NCBI GenBank assembly: GCA_001792895.1
Contig: MARA01000014.1
Location: 930,001 to 994,000, forward strand
From: Lentinus brumalis
Lineage: Eukaryota; Basidiomycota; Agaricomycetes; Polyporales; Polyporaceae
Length of the DNA: 64,000 nucleotides
Reading direction: 5' to 3'
In this document: positions 35,401 through 46,129 of the stretch, one piece after another
How positions within the stretch are numbered: the first letter of the stretch is position 1
How the letters are laid out: every line of letters starts with the position of its first letter
The notes under the pieces: generated by a model
Told to the model about the DNA's origin: nothing
The model's input: only the letters and a program-made list of their open reading frames with translations
The model's database searches: none
Program-made: the position numbers and the translations under genes

Positions 35401-38400
35401 ATGGCCGCCAGTAGCAACGGTCACAAACCCTCAGGTTCCGTCTCGCAGGCACAGAACCACAAGGCCCAACTCGCGAACGCGTACAACGAGTTGGGCAAGG
35501 AGCTCTCCTCGCAGAAGATCAGGGTCGTCGGAAACTACACGCTGGGGAAGGTCATAGGAGAAGGTGCGCAATAGGACGAACTGCCTGCCTTCTGTTCGTC
35601 TCACTGGCCGGGCAGGGACGTACGGGAAGGTGCGCATGGGCACCCACCGTCTCACCGGCACTCGCGTCGCTATCAAGCAGATCCCGAAGGCAATGTCCGC
35701 TGCGCTCACGAGGGAGATCCACCACCACCGCCAGCTGCACCATCCCCATGTCACACAACTGTATGAAGTCATCGCGACCGAGTCTAGCATCTGGCTCGTC
35801 ACTGAGCTGTGCTCTGGCGGCGAACTGTTCGACTACCTTGCGGAGAAGGGACGGTTAAGCGAGGACGAGGCGCGCATCCTGTTTGGGCAGCTCTGTCTCG
35901 CCGTTGCGTATGTGCATGGGAAGGGGATCGTCCATCGTGACCTCAAGCTCGAGAATGTGCTCCTGGACGAGAAGTGTAGGGTCAAACTCGGCGATTTTGG
36001 TTTCACGCGCGAGTTTGAGAAGGGTTCCCTGCTGGAGACATTTTGCGGGACGACAGGATATGCAGCGCCGGAGATGCTGATGGCCAAGAAGTATCTTGGT
36101 CCAGGTGCGCCGCGTTGTTTTCCGCGCCATCGTCGGAAAGTCAGGCTCATCATGCTGTAGAGGTGGATGTGTGGTCTCTGGGTGTGATTCTATTCACACT
36201 GCTGACTGGCACACTTCCTTTCGATGATGATGACGAGAGCGTTATGCGAGACAAAGTCATCAAAGGAGTCTACGAGGATCCAGAATGGCTTTCAGACGGT
36301 GCGTCAGAAGAATTTGATAGTTGGTATGTTCAGAGCTCATCCTTCGCGCAGAGGCGAGAGACTTGTTGGCCAACATCCTTGAAGTTGACCCCACAAAACG
36401 ACTGACTATTGCGCAAATATTGACGCATGCCTGGTTCACCACCGTCAGCAAACACTCAAACCGAGACTCTCTGCAGAGCACAATACCTATCCCGTCACGG
36501 CCAACTACCCCTTCCCAGTTACAAACTTCGACCGCGATGTATCCACAACCGCCTTCTGCTTCGACTGCCTCCGACGCGACATTCCATTCAGCTTCTTCGG
36601 AGTTCGCATCTTCTACGCCCACGACCCCTGATGACAAGCCCACTAACGATCTCACGTCCGACTCGCAGAGCACTCTCAGGAAGCTAACTGCGAACTCGAT
36701 ATATGCTCAAGGCACCAGGTCACGTCCTGATCAGCCGGAAGAGAACGATGGACCGAACGACTCTACCCCCTCGCGGCCCTCCATCGCCCGCTCTGATAGC
36801 AGTTCCAAGATACCCCCTGCGTTTCCGACGCGGACGCCCGCTCGGACGAAGCGCCGCTCTGTCTCCTCCACACTCTCCTCCGAACGCGATCCAAATTCGT
36901 TTGAGAAGTCTAGCGTTCCTCAGCCTCCGCAGGACTTCTCTTCCCTTCTTCAAACCCCTGCGCCCCTGATCTTCTCCACACCGCTCGAGCGGGACTTGCT
37001 GAACTCTATGAGCGCGCTTGGGCTCGATACGGGCCAGATTGTGCATTCAGTCCTGACTGACGCGTGTGACGCGACAGGCGCTCTCTGGTGGATGCTCAAG
37101 CGCAAGACCGAGCGGAAGGCATTGGAAGAGGGCAACCGTCCACCGGTGGAGCAAGCTGTAGATGCCCCGGAGGAACGCCCCGCTCTGCCAGAAATCACCA
37201 CGGAGGTGAAGCCTCTTGAGGCCCGACGCGAGAAGTCTCATGGACGTTCCTCGCAGCATCGCTCTGATACGGATGGGGGCCAAACTATCTCCATAGGCCG
37301 GTCTAAGGAGTCGCAGTCGCGTGCACCTATACCTCCAGCCTTGTTGCCCACGCCTTCCGCGCCAGAGCTCCAGTTGATCCCAGCGACTCCTACTGTTCCT
37401 AATACCAAGCGGCCTACCACCCCGCCACGCGCTCTTTCGCCTACTAACCCCCTCCTCTCACCCACACCTTCTACTTCAGAGTCTCTTGCCAAGTCCACGC
37501 CGACCACTCCGAGCAGTTCGAATCAAGGATCCAAGGGTCGCAAGAACCGCTCTGGAAGTGTCAGCATCATGCAGCGCGCGACTACTGCGCTCGAGGCGGC
37601 CGGGCTCGTGCGCAAGAAGTCCGCTGAGGCCGTGCGGGAGGATAAGGAGCGGCGCGAGAGGGAGGAGAAGGAGAAGCAGGAGAAGAAGAACGCAAGCAGC
37701 GAAGAGCCACGCACATCGCATGGGAGTGGCTCTGGGAAGCTCAATAAGACCCCGCCGATGCGCGCCGTGAAGGACGCCGCGTTATCATCTACGCCGCCCC
37801 CTACGGAGCTGAACGGATCTCAGGGTCAGGTTGGCTCTCCATGGGTGCTGGCGGGCAAGCAATCCCCGCCGCCAGACACCGGCTCACCAGCAGATACCCT
37901 TACTTCGCTTCCGTCCATACCTACGCGGGGGAGCAAGGTCGGCTCAGGGCATCGCAGTCGCGCAAGCCTGTTATCGACATTCCAGCGGTGGTTCAGGGAG
38001 GACGCGAAGGGCAAGCGGAAAGAGGACCCTGCTGCTCAAGCACTAGTTCAGAGCACCTCGCTCAACAGTTCCGGCTCTAGCCCTGTATCAGTGAGGCATC
38101 GGGGTACCATCAAGGGTCGTTCTGCTGGTCGTGGCAAGGCTGTGGTGACCGGGCGCAGCAAGACGTCGCATCGGGCGAAACGCGCTTCTGTATCCTCGCG
38201 CCGGTCAAGTAGCGTCAACTCACGCCGTTCGTCTACTTCCATGCAATATGCGGTGCTCGAGTCTCCACCCTACTCTGCATCAGCGTCGCGCCAACGGAGC
38301 GACCCCAGTCGACGGGCCTCGTTTGGGAGCCATACCCCCAACTCGGAACTGGACGAGTATATATCCCGCCCGAGTTCGATACATAGCTTCGTCAACCATC

Positions 38401-39344
38401 CACGGCATCGCAAGTCGCCATCAGCGAGCTCGGCGGGCTCCTTCTACGGGCGCACGGCGTCACCGCTACCCAAGAACCATCGTCGCGCAGGCTCGGGAGG
38501 ATCGACGCGAGTCGTGCGACAGATACAGATGACCCCGAGCGGCGGCAAGGCATCGCATCTGCGCTCCAATTCAGCGTCGTCTGCGCATTCACTGCAGTCG
38601 TCCCGTCCGGGGTCGCTGTATGATCTTTCGGAGACAGATAGCAGGCGGAATAGCTCGCCGAACAAGGCCGCGTTGCGCAGGTCGCTGGACGAAACACCGC
38701 GTCGGGCCTACAGCCCCGCCCAGTTCGTCGCGCACAAACGACAGACGCCGTTCTCGAACCCGAACGGTCACGGCGGATATCTCAACTCGCTCGGCCGATC
38801 GAGCTGGAAGAAGTCGTGGGGACTCGAGCCGCCTGGGTGGCAGACACGTACGGCGCACCCCGCGGTGGAGGTGCTCGCGGTGTATCCCCCAGATGTGCCC
38901 GGGATCCGCGACGTGTTCTCTGGGCGGCAGCCAGTCAGCATGGGCGACGAGTCGGACTGGGTGGACGAGGAAGACGAGAGCCCTGCGTATGTCGGCGGGC
39001 TGGGCCAGATGCCGTCGTCTGCGAGCAGCACGATCACGACGTTTGCGCAATCCGAGTCCCCGCTGCTCACTCCGCCCCCGCGCAGTGCACCAGCGCGTAC
39101 TGGAGGCTCGTCCGCTGGCAAGCGCAGCGTGCCCGGGATGGCGAGCCTCTCGGTAGGGAATCACGGAGGGAGGACTGGGCGCGGGAAGGCGAGTCGGTCC
39201 CCGGCGGGACGCAGCTCGCCGCTCCCAAACGAAACGACGTTTGAAGCATCCGAGACGCGGAACACGCGACGGCAGTTGCCAGCTGGGCGGGCTGGCCTGG
39301 CCTTCCGTGGTATTCAAGAAGAGGATGAAGGCGAGGAGGAGTAA
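35401..39344 (+). CDS. Serine/threonine protein kinase, CAMK group, with long disordered tail
   Basis: Four exons encode about 1,250 residues. After a Gln/Asn-rich start (MAASSNGHKPSGS), the catalytic domain shows every key element. The glycine loop IGEGTYGKV spans intron 1. VAIKQI holds the ATP-binding lysine and REIHHHRQL the helix-C glutamate. VHRDLKLENVLL carries the catalytic aspartate, LGDFGF binds magnesium, and FCGTTGYAAPEM is the activation-loop end. The third intron falls before EARDLLANILEVDPTKRL, the end of the domain at about residue 300. The remaining 900 residues are Ser/Pro/Arg-rich and probably unstructured. Two short conserved-looking patches stand out: DACDATGALWWMLKRKTE and GWQTRTAHPAVEVLAVYPPD. 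The activation loop and DDDDE after GTLPF suggest the CAMKL branch; a Kin4-like kinase is possible but not proven. Confidence 0.85.
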
Positions 39345-40538
39345 CAAGTGTGTGGAGGGATTGGACAGTTCGGTGTACGTAGATGGATTTCTTTCTGGTT
39401 TCCTATCGTTATCCTTACGTTTTAGTATGCCCGGTCGCTGTCTTTCCTGGCGTTGGTAACACCCTGCAGTCTCGCTGCTGACTTTGGATACCCCTTTGTA
39501 TGTTTCACCATCTGATACATGCTCGTCGGATCATCTTGTGTGCACAAGATCAGCACCGCCCGCGGTTCGCTCAACCTGGACCTCACTGTCAAAAGCACTG
39601 TTGGCCCGCATGCGTCTGCTCGGTATGTACGATTTGGTTCCGGTATTGCAAGAGGAATTTGATGTCATACCTTCTAGTAACTTAGTAGCCCTACGTTCTT
39701 GCCGCCTAGGCGATGTCGGTGAGTCCAACCAACGATACTGCCCCGTCGCCGTAACATTTCTTGATCAACATCTTGGCAGGACCACGACCCGCTGGCGATG
39801 CGTTCATTACAGGAATCGGCATCCCATGTACTCGACAGCGGAGGGGCTGTCAAGACTTTGCTCGCGTGCGCTGCAGGTGGACACCGTGTACTCGTTCAGA
39901 TGGACTTCCCATACCAAGCGCTCCTACTTGGGAGAGTTCCCATGGACCTTCGACGGCGTTGCAGCCGGACGCCGCATATGTGCGAGGGCTCAGAGTAAGC
40001 ACTCCGAGGCGCGGTTCATGTCGTTCCTCGCTCCTCACGTAACTCTTCAAAGCTTCTGCATCGATGATACGGCGAGGCGGTTCCTCCCGTACCTGCACGA
40101 CTTCGAGAACAGCGCCCTCTTGCTATGCGCTGATCATGGGAATCGCCCTGCCTTGCCCACCTCGCACTGGCCTCGATAGTACATCAACCTGGTGGTTTGT
40201 TCAGCTCATACGGGTCCAGGGTAGGCTGTCTGCTGAGCACTTCTTGCGAGTCTACACCCATATGGTGCGGCTCACTCCTCCCAGTGCCCGAGAACCGTAG
40301 GGCCGCTTTTCTCCGCGAGCCATCCGCCGGGAGAAACGCGGTACCTCACGACTGCTTCTCTCTGCGCTCATGCGTCCACATCAGGACACATAGAAGCCAA
40401 CGCCGATTCTGTTCTGCGCCCATTCCATGAGAGTTTTCATCTTCGGGGCCGGCGGCGCACCATCATAAGCCCTTCGTGGGGCTACGCACTGGCAGATTCC
40501 TCCGGAGTGCTGTCTCATCCCCATATCTAGAGCAGGAC
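39345..40538. other. Unassigned stretch between kinase and membrane-protein gene
   Basis: A 231-residue plus-strand frame at 39484-40179 has no recognisable domain, and a competing frame over the same DNA looks equally plausible, so I do not call a gene. It could be a relic. The last 100 bases precede the start of the DUF6534-type gene. Confidence 0.35.
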
Positions 40539-42574
40539 ATGGCTATCCCTGCCCTGCACGACACCCTCGGGGCCGCTTACGTTGGTGAGTTGCCCGGAAG
40601 CACTGTCAGAGCCAAGCTCCGCTAAGCCGGGTCATTTGTATCTCAGGGAACATTGTGGCTGCATGGTGAGCTCACGGATGAGAAGTTCATCTGGGCACGA
40701 GCGAACTGACTTGGAGGCAGCCTTTATGGCTTGACGACGCTGCAGACGTACACGTACTACAATCGAAGTCCCAAAGATCCCGTGGTTTTGAAGACCTTGG
40801 TGAGCTCACGAATATAATCGCATTCCATATGCCCTCCGCCTGACCGTGTCTATAGGTGGCGATTCTATGGTGATGATCGCGAACTTCGAGGAGCGTATGA
40901 AGTCTCATCCTTCGGCAGGGTCCTAGACACGCTCCACCTCGCCTTCGTCTCGCATACGGTATACGAATACTGTGTTGCGGACTTTGGCAATTTGATAGCG
41001 CTCCTGGAGCCCACTTGGTATGTTAACAGAAAAGCACCGCAGCGTGTTTCAGCTCACATGCGGCGCTTCATAGGAGTGTACTGGTCAGTCCTCGAGCTTG
41101 TGAAGTCCGTGCAAAACCTCATCTAAGTCCCCTGGCAGGCGCAAGTTATCGTAACAGTGAGTCCGATGTCGTCACGTCCCCTACTGCGCGTAGTTAGAGT
41201 CTTATCCTTCTTCGCTTCCAGGGCGTGAGCGACGGAATAGTCAGAGGGTAGCAAACTTTCATCTTCTGCTGTTGCCATGACTCTCTCTGACCCGTGTCTT
41301 CACGATGCACTGGCAGGATATTCTGCCACCGGATTTGGATTCGTGAGTTCCTCTGCCTTCGCCAAGTGAGCACGGCACTGCTGACAACGCATGGGGCACA
41401 CGACAGTGAGCGAGCAGCACGTCCCTACGCTGATGGTTCTGGTGAGCGAAATTCCCATCGGTGCGGACTTGCGGTTCACCCTGTACTTTGCGTCACGGCA
41501 CTCAGGCGGGCTCCTCCTTACTGGCTTTCGGCAAGTGGCCTATATTCTCGGGGGCTTTCTTCGCTGATCTGCTTACCCGGAACAGGATGCAGCCTTGGTG
41601 AGTTCTTGCAGGCTCAAACATCCTTTTGCGACGCTCACTGACTGCAACTCACCTAGCCTTCCCGATTGTAGGGTGAGATAATGATGATAGACGAAGCCGT
41701 CTGGCGGAGGCTGACCTTTCTGAGCAGGTTCAGGTATACGACGTTCGTCGGTCTCCAGCAAATATCCGTGCGTGTTCAGTACCATTGGTGGATTCACTGA
41801 TATCATCTTGATGGCCTCCCCCGTCTAGTGGATACTATATCTCGGTTTGTCGACCGTGGTTTTGTCGGACGTCCTCATATCCGCCGCCCTGTGTGTGCTT
41901 CTGGCTAAACGGCGAGGGAACTTCAGGAGGTATGCATGCAGCGGCAATGCTGCAAGTGCTGTACCGCTGACATTGAGGGCAATACCGACAGGGCTAACAG
42001 CATCGTTCGCAACCTCATCATGTACAGCATCAACACATGTCTTCTTACGACGTGAGGGTCTATACCTTCTTGCACTGTATTGTGCTGACCCCTGCGTTCA
42101 CGCTAGTTTGTGTTCGTTGGCAGCACTAGTCGCGGTGAGCAGCTCCAGACTCCCTCCGTCCTGAGGCATGCCACTGACTGGTCGGCCAGTATGCAGCGTC
42201 GCCCCACACGTTCATCTACATCTCGTTCTACTTCCTCTTGCCGAAACGTACGAATTTCTGCCTTGCCGTCGTCGCGAGACCAGACCTGACAAGATTTCAT
42301 CGCAGTATTCCTGAACTCCTTGCTCGCGACGCTCAACGCGCGAAAGTCACTAAGAGACCAGCTGTCGAAGGACAGTGTGCAGATCCCGCTGTCTTCCGGG
42401 ACGATGTCTGGGGAGTCCCGCACTGCTAGAGGATTCGACGCCGACAGGCTCATGGTACGCGGTCTATGGCTATCGGACATGTTCCAGCTCATTGATCTCC
42501 TGCAACAGCACTTCCCCGCCTATCCGAGGAATGTGTCGGACTTTAAGGGCATCGCTGTCGCACAAGCGTTCTGA
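40539..42574 (+). CDS. DUF6534-type seven-helix membrane protein (copy C)
   Basis: This plus-strand gene starts MAIPALHDTLGAAYVG and is interrupted by many short introns. Recognisable segments are LYGLTTLQTYTYYNRSPKDP, VLDTLHLAFVSHTVYEYC with DFGNLIALLEPTW, QAQVIVT and GVSDGIVR, and DVLISAALCVLLAKRRGNFR. SIVRNLIMYSINTCLLTT, QYAASPHTFIYISFYFLLPK and FLNSLLATLNARKSLRDQL follow. It ends with a tail DFKGIAVAQAF at 42574. It is the inverted close relative of the gene at 23790-25772: exon and intron sequences of the last part align almost base by base. Some middle exons (41300-41640) are hard to place and show frame changes, so the gene could be partly damaged. Function is unknown; membrane location is inferred from the hydrophobic segments. 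Confidence 0.67.
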
Positions 42575-42988
42575 CTTAGAAGTAATATGCTGTCCGGATA
42601 GTGACCCAGGCGCATACTGGCGTATATTGTATAGTGAATTGCAAGTGCAGTCGAGTTGTATACATATATCGGGTACACGAGGCTCACCGCCTGTGTCGAT
42701 GCGCTCGTCGCGGTCTGCAGGGATGGATGAGTTTGAGATGGGCGCCGAGACAGGTCTGAGGCAGCGCAAGCGGGCGGTGCGGGGTCCGGATGCTTGCGCG
42801 TGTTTGGTTGAGCAGCTCCGCGCTTCGTGACGCCAGCCGCGCTACTCACGACCACCACCACCGTAACGACCGCCGACGCTGCTCCCTCGTCCCACTCTAT
42901 CTCGGTCAGTCTCTGTGCCCCCTCGCTGTGCCCCCCGTCGAGCTCACCCCCAGTGCCCGCCTGCCCCGCATCCCCGGACGATACAGCC
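42575..42988. other. Spacer before SNC1
   Basis: No gene is seen. The right half is cytosine-rich with short CCA and CGC runs, consistent with a basidiomycete promoter and 5' UTR for SNC1. Confidence 0.5.
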
Positions 42989-43772
42989 ATGTCAGTGGCA
43001 TTATCTCTCTCGCTTGCTCTTCCGCGCTCTGAACCCGCTTCTCCTCCCCTAACTCCCCGCGGCGTGCACCCACGACGTCTGCCTTCGTGTCTGTGCATGC
43101 GCTCCTTGCAGGTCTGAACCATACGACCCGTACCTGCCCCGTGGCGGCTCCTCCTCGAACCCGGCTGGCGCGGGAAACTCGAAGACGGCGGCCATCCAGG
43201 CGCAGATCGACGACACCGTCGGCATCATGAGGGAGAACATCACAAAAGTCGCAGAGCGAGGAGAGAGGCTCGACCAGCTCCAGGACAAGACAGGTGCGTT
43301 CCCGAGTACTGCGGGGGCGGGAGAGGGGGCGTTACTGCTGGTGCTGCGCATGCAGTGCCTAGCCTGTGCTGCCGGCTTGTGCTTCTGCTCCCGCCGCGCG
43401 TGTGAACGGCTTCACTCATGCGCTGCATCCCCTCCGTGCAGATAACCTTGCTGTGTCAGCACAAGGTTTCCGTCGCGGTGCGAACCGCGTCCGCAAGGTG
43501 TGTAGCCCAGTTGTACTGTGTCGCGGCACCGCTGATCTTCCGCTTTGCCACGCAGAACATGTGGTATGTGCATATATCGGATGTTTACTGTCAGGATAGC
43601 GTACTGAAGTGACCGGACCGATAGGTGGAAGGACATGAAGGTACGCCGCCCGGCTGTTATGCTCTCTACGCTCCCTGACGCACTTCCCTAGATGAGGATC
43701 ATCATTGGCGTCGCCATCGCCATCATCATCGTCATCATTGTCGTCTCCGTAGTGAAGGCGACAAACCACTGA
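42989..43772 (+). CDS. SNC1: Synaptobrevin-type v-SNARE (Snc1/Snc2)
   Basis: This tail-anchored R-SNARE drives fusion of secretory vesicles with the plasma membrane. The spliced product is 114 residues and starts [13 protein letters not shown]. The SNARE helix contains [20 protein letters not shown] and [13 protein letters not shown], whose ERGER arginine is the zero-layer residue. [12 protein letters not shown] and NMWWKDMK follow, then a membrane anchor beginning [18 protein letters not shown] and ending NH. Six exons are needed: AT (42989-42990), 43112-43293, 43442-43497, 43556-43563, 43625-43640 and 43692-43772. Exon lengths sum exactly to 115 codons. The start codon is split, with its G in exon 2; the fourth and fifth exons are only 8 and 16 bases. 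All junctions have GT...AG ends. Identification is firm; the split start is the only solution I found that keeps frame. Confidence 0.9.
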
Positions 43773-44697
43773 GCCCGTACCCTCCCCGCCTCCTTGTCTC
43801 CCTATCTGCCTCGCCGCCCCTTCCGTATGTCTGCGCTCGCGTGTTCCGTCGGCTTAGCGGGGCCGTTGTTGTGTTATATCTATGCGCGCAGTCCTAATGA
43901 TCCTTCTCTCGGTGCGGATTTCCCATGTGCATGTCTTCTGTCGTAGGTTTGAGCCGGACTTGTCGTAGCTGCTGTTCCTTTCGTGCATATACGGGTACGG
44001 CGGGCGGGGGATTGCACTGTACATTCATGGAGTTCTCTGACGATATGCACGACTTTTTCTCTGTTCGCCGTCATCTTGTCTGACTGTCGTCCATCGGAGT
44101 CGGAGGCCCGAGGTGCTGCAGCTCTGGACATGTGCTGGACTGTGCCAGAAGCGCTTATCGGCGGCGTACGAGGCAGACGTCATCATCTCTTCATTCGCCA
44201 TTATCTGAGCTCTCAATCGCATAGACTTGCGACTACGGCGACTGTGCTGAGCGTATGGATCGCGATGTACATGTCGCGCAACCTGCGGTGCGCGCGCGGA
44301 ATTCGATGGGCTCAAGCTTGAAGCTTTGAAGAGGGCTCAAGGGACAATGTCGGAGGCGCCAGGGCGGCCAACCATCACGTGCGTGGCGGCTTGTCGCGAC
44401 TCGCGCTCGGCTTGAACCTGGTTCGGCCATCGACGACGACGACGACGGTGGTTCCGACCACGACCTCCGCACTCCAGACTAGGTCTCTCCGGGCTTTCTG
44501 GCTGTGATCTGCGCGCACTGCCCGTGCCACTTTGCTGACGAGACTCACGCCGGCCCATTATTCCTATTTCAACCTTCTGCGAGTTCTGCCGTGACGTACA
44601 GATACCCGCCGCCCCTTCTTCCTGCCACACCATCTCCCACCTGCCCACCCCGCACACCCCGCGCACGCCGACGGCCCCAGGCTCCTCAGCGTGAACA
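43773..44697. other. SNC1 3' side and MO25 promoter
   Basis: No gene is supported. The interval includes a GAC trinucleotide run near 44430-44445 and ends with a cytosine-rich stretch just before the MO25 start. Confidence 0.45.
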
Positions 44698-46129
44698 ATG
44701 AATTTCTTCAAGACAAAGCCCCGCACGCCCCCCGATCTGGTGCGAGGGCTCCGGGATGCGCTTCCGAGACTAGAGGCGGGGCCACCGGGCGGGGAAGTCA
44801 GGCGGAAGGTGAGGAGCGAGTTGGCTTTTGGGCAGGACGTTGTATCGACGGAGACGGCGTTGGTTGCAGGCGAACGAGGAAGTCGGGAAGAACCTGCAGC
44901 AAATCAAGTCGATCTTGTACGGCGATGGAGGTGCGTGCTCTCGCTCGGATTCGCAGCGCGACGCGTGTGTGCTCACGTTTGGCCGTGCTGCGTGGCCCAG
45001 AGCCGCTCCCGGAGCTGGTGGCACAGCTCGCGCAGGAGACGTACAGCACCGATCTGCTGTTCCACCTGCTGCAGAACATCCACAAGCTCGAGTTCGAGAG
45101 CCGCAAGGACGTGGTGCAGATCTTCAACAACCTTCTGCGGCGGCAGATCGGCGCGCGGTTCCCCACGGTGGAGTACCTGTGCTCGAAGCCGGAGGTCCTG
45201 TTCGCTGCGTTCGATGGGTATGCTAACGAGGAGGTTGCGCTGAATACGGGCATGATCCTGCGGGAGATGCTGCGGCATGAGCCGCTGGCGAAGATATTGC
45301 TGTACTCTGAACAGTGAGTGGCATGTTTGTTTGGTCCGAGGCTGCACGAGAGCTTCACACATCTTTCACCAGGTTCTACCGATTCCCCCACTATATCGAG
45401 ACTACGACGTTCGGTATCTCGTGCGATGCATATACCAACCTCAAGGAGACTTTGACACGACACAAGGCGATGGTTGCCGAATATCTGGACAAGAACTATG
45501 ACAGAGTAAGCTTTAGACTTGTCCGTTCATCTTCGGTTCGCTGACAGCTCCGCCTCTTCAACCGCAGTTCTTCTCGTCCTTCACGACGCTGATCCTGTCG
45601 AATAATTACGTCACGAAGCGACAGTCTCTGAAACTGCTTGGGGAGATCCTGCTAGATCGCGCAAACTTCAACGTGATGACCCGCTACATCGCAAGCGAGA
45701 CGAATCTCAAGATGATGATGAACATGCTGCGTGACAAGAGCAAGAACATCCAGTTCGAGGCGTTCCACGTGTTCAAGGTGCTCCTTCACGCTTTCCATCT
45801 GTACGCAGTTGTGACTCAAGCGTGGGCTGCAGGTGTTCGTCGCCAACCCGAAGAAGCCACCACAAATAGAGAGCATCCTGCGGCGGAACAGGGACAAACT
45901 GCTCAAGTTCCTGAAGGAGTTCCACAACGACAAGGAAGGTGAGCAGCATGGCGTCATCCTCCCCGCCACCGACTTCGGACACTGACGCAATCATCTTCTG
46001 CGCTAGACGAGCAATTTATGGTGAGTCGGTGCAAGGCGCCTGCCTCAGCTGCTCAGATGACACCGATTGACCGATTCGCTCTTGCAGGACGAGAAGCAGT
46101 TCTTGATAGTGCAGATACAGAATCTGTGA
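44698..46129 (+). CDS. MO25: MO25/Hym1 scaffold protein
   Basis: MO25 (CAB39 in animals, Hym1 in yeast) is an armadillo-like helical scaffold that activates Ste20-family kinases and, in fungi, supports polarised growth and cell separation in the RAM pathway. The start [18 protein letters not shown] at 44698 is typical. The spliced product continues [40 protein letters not shown] and [65 protein letters not shown] and [20 protein letters not shown] follow, ending [11 protein letters not shown] at 46127-46129. About eight exons are needed, including a 14-base exon at 46007-46020 encoding part of DEQFM. The length, about 335 residues, matches the family. The gene looks intact. Confidence 0.94.

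Noticed and set aside
39484..40179. A 231-residue plus-strand frame between the kinase and copy C
   Set aside because: Competing frames over the same bases are equally plausible and no family signature is visible. Kept only as an unassigned stretch.
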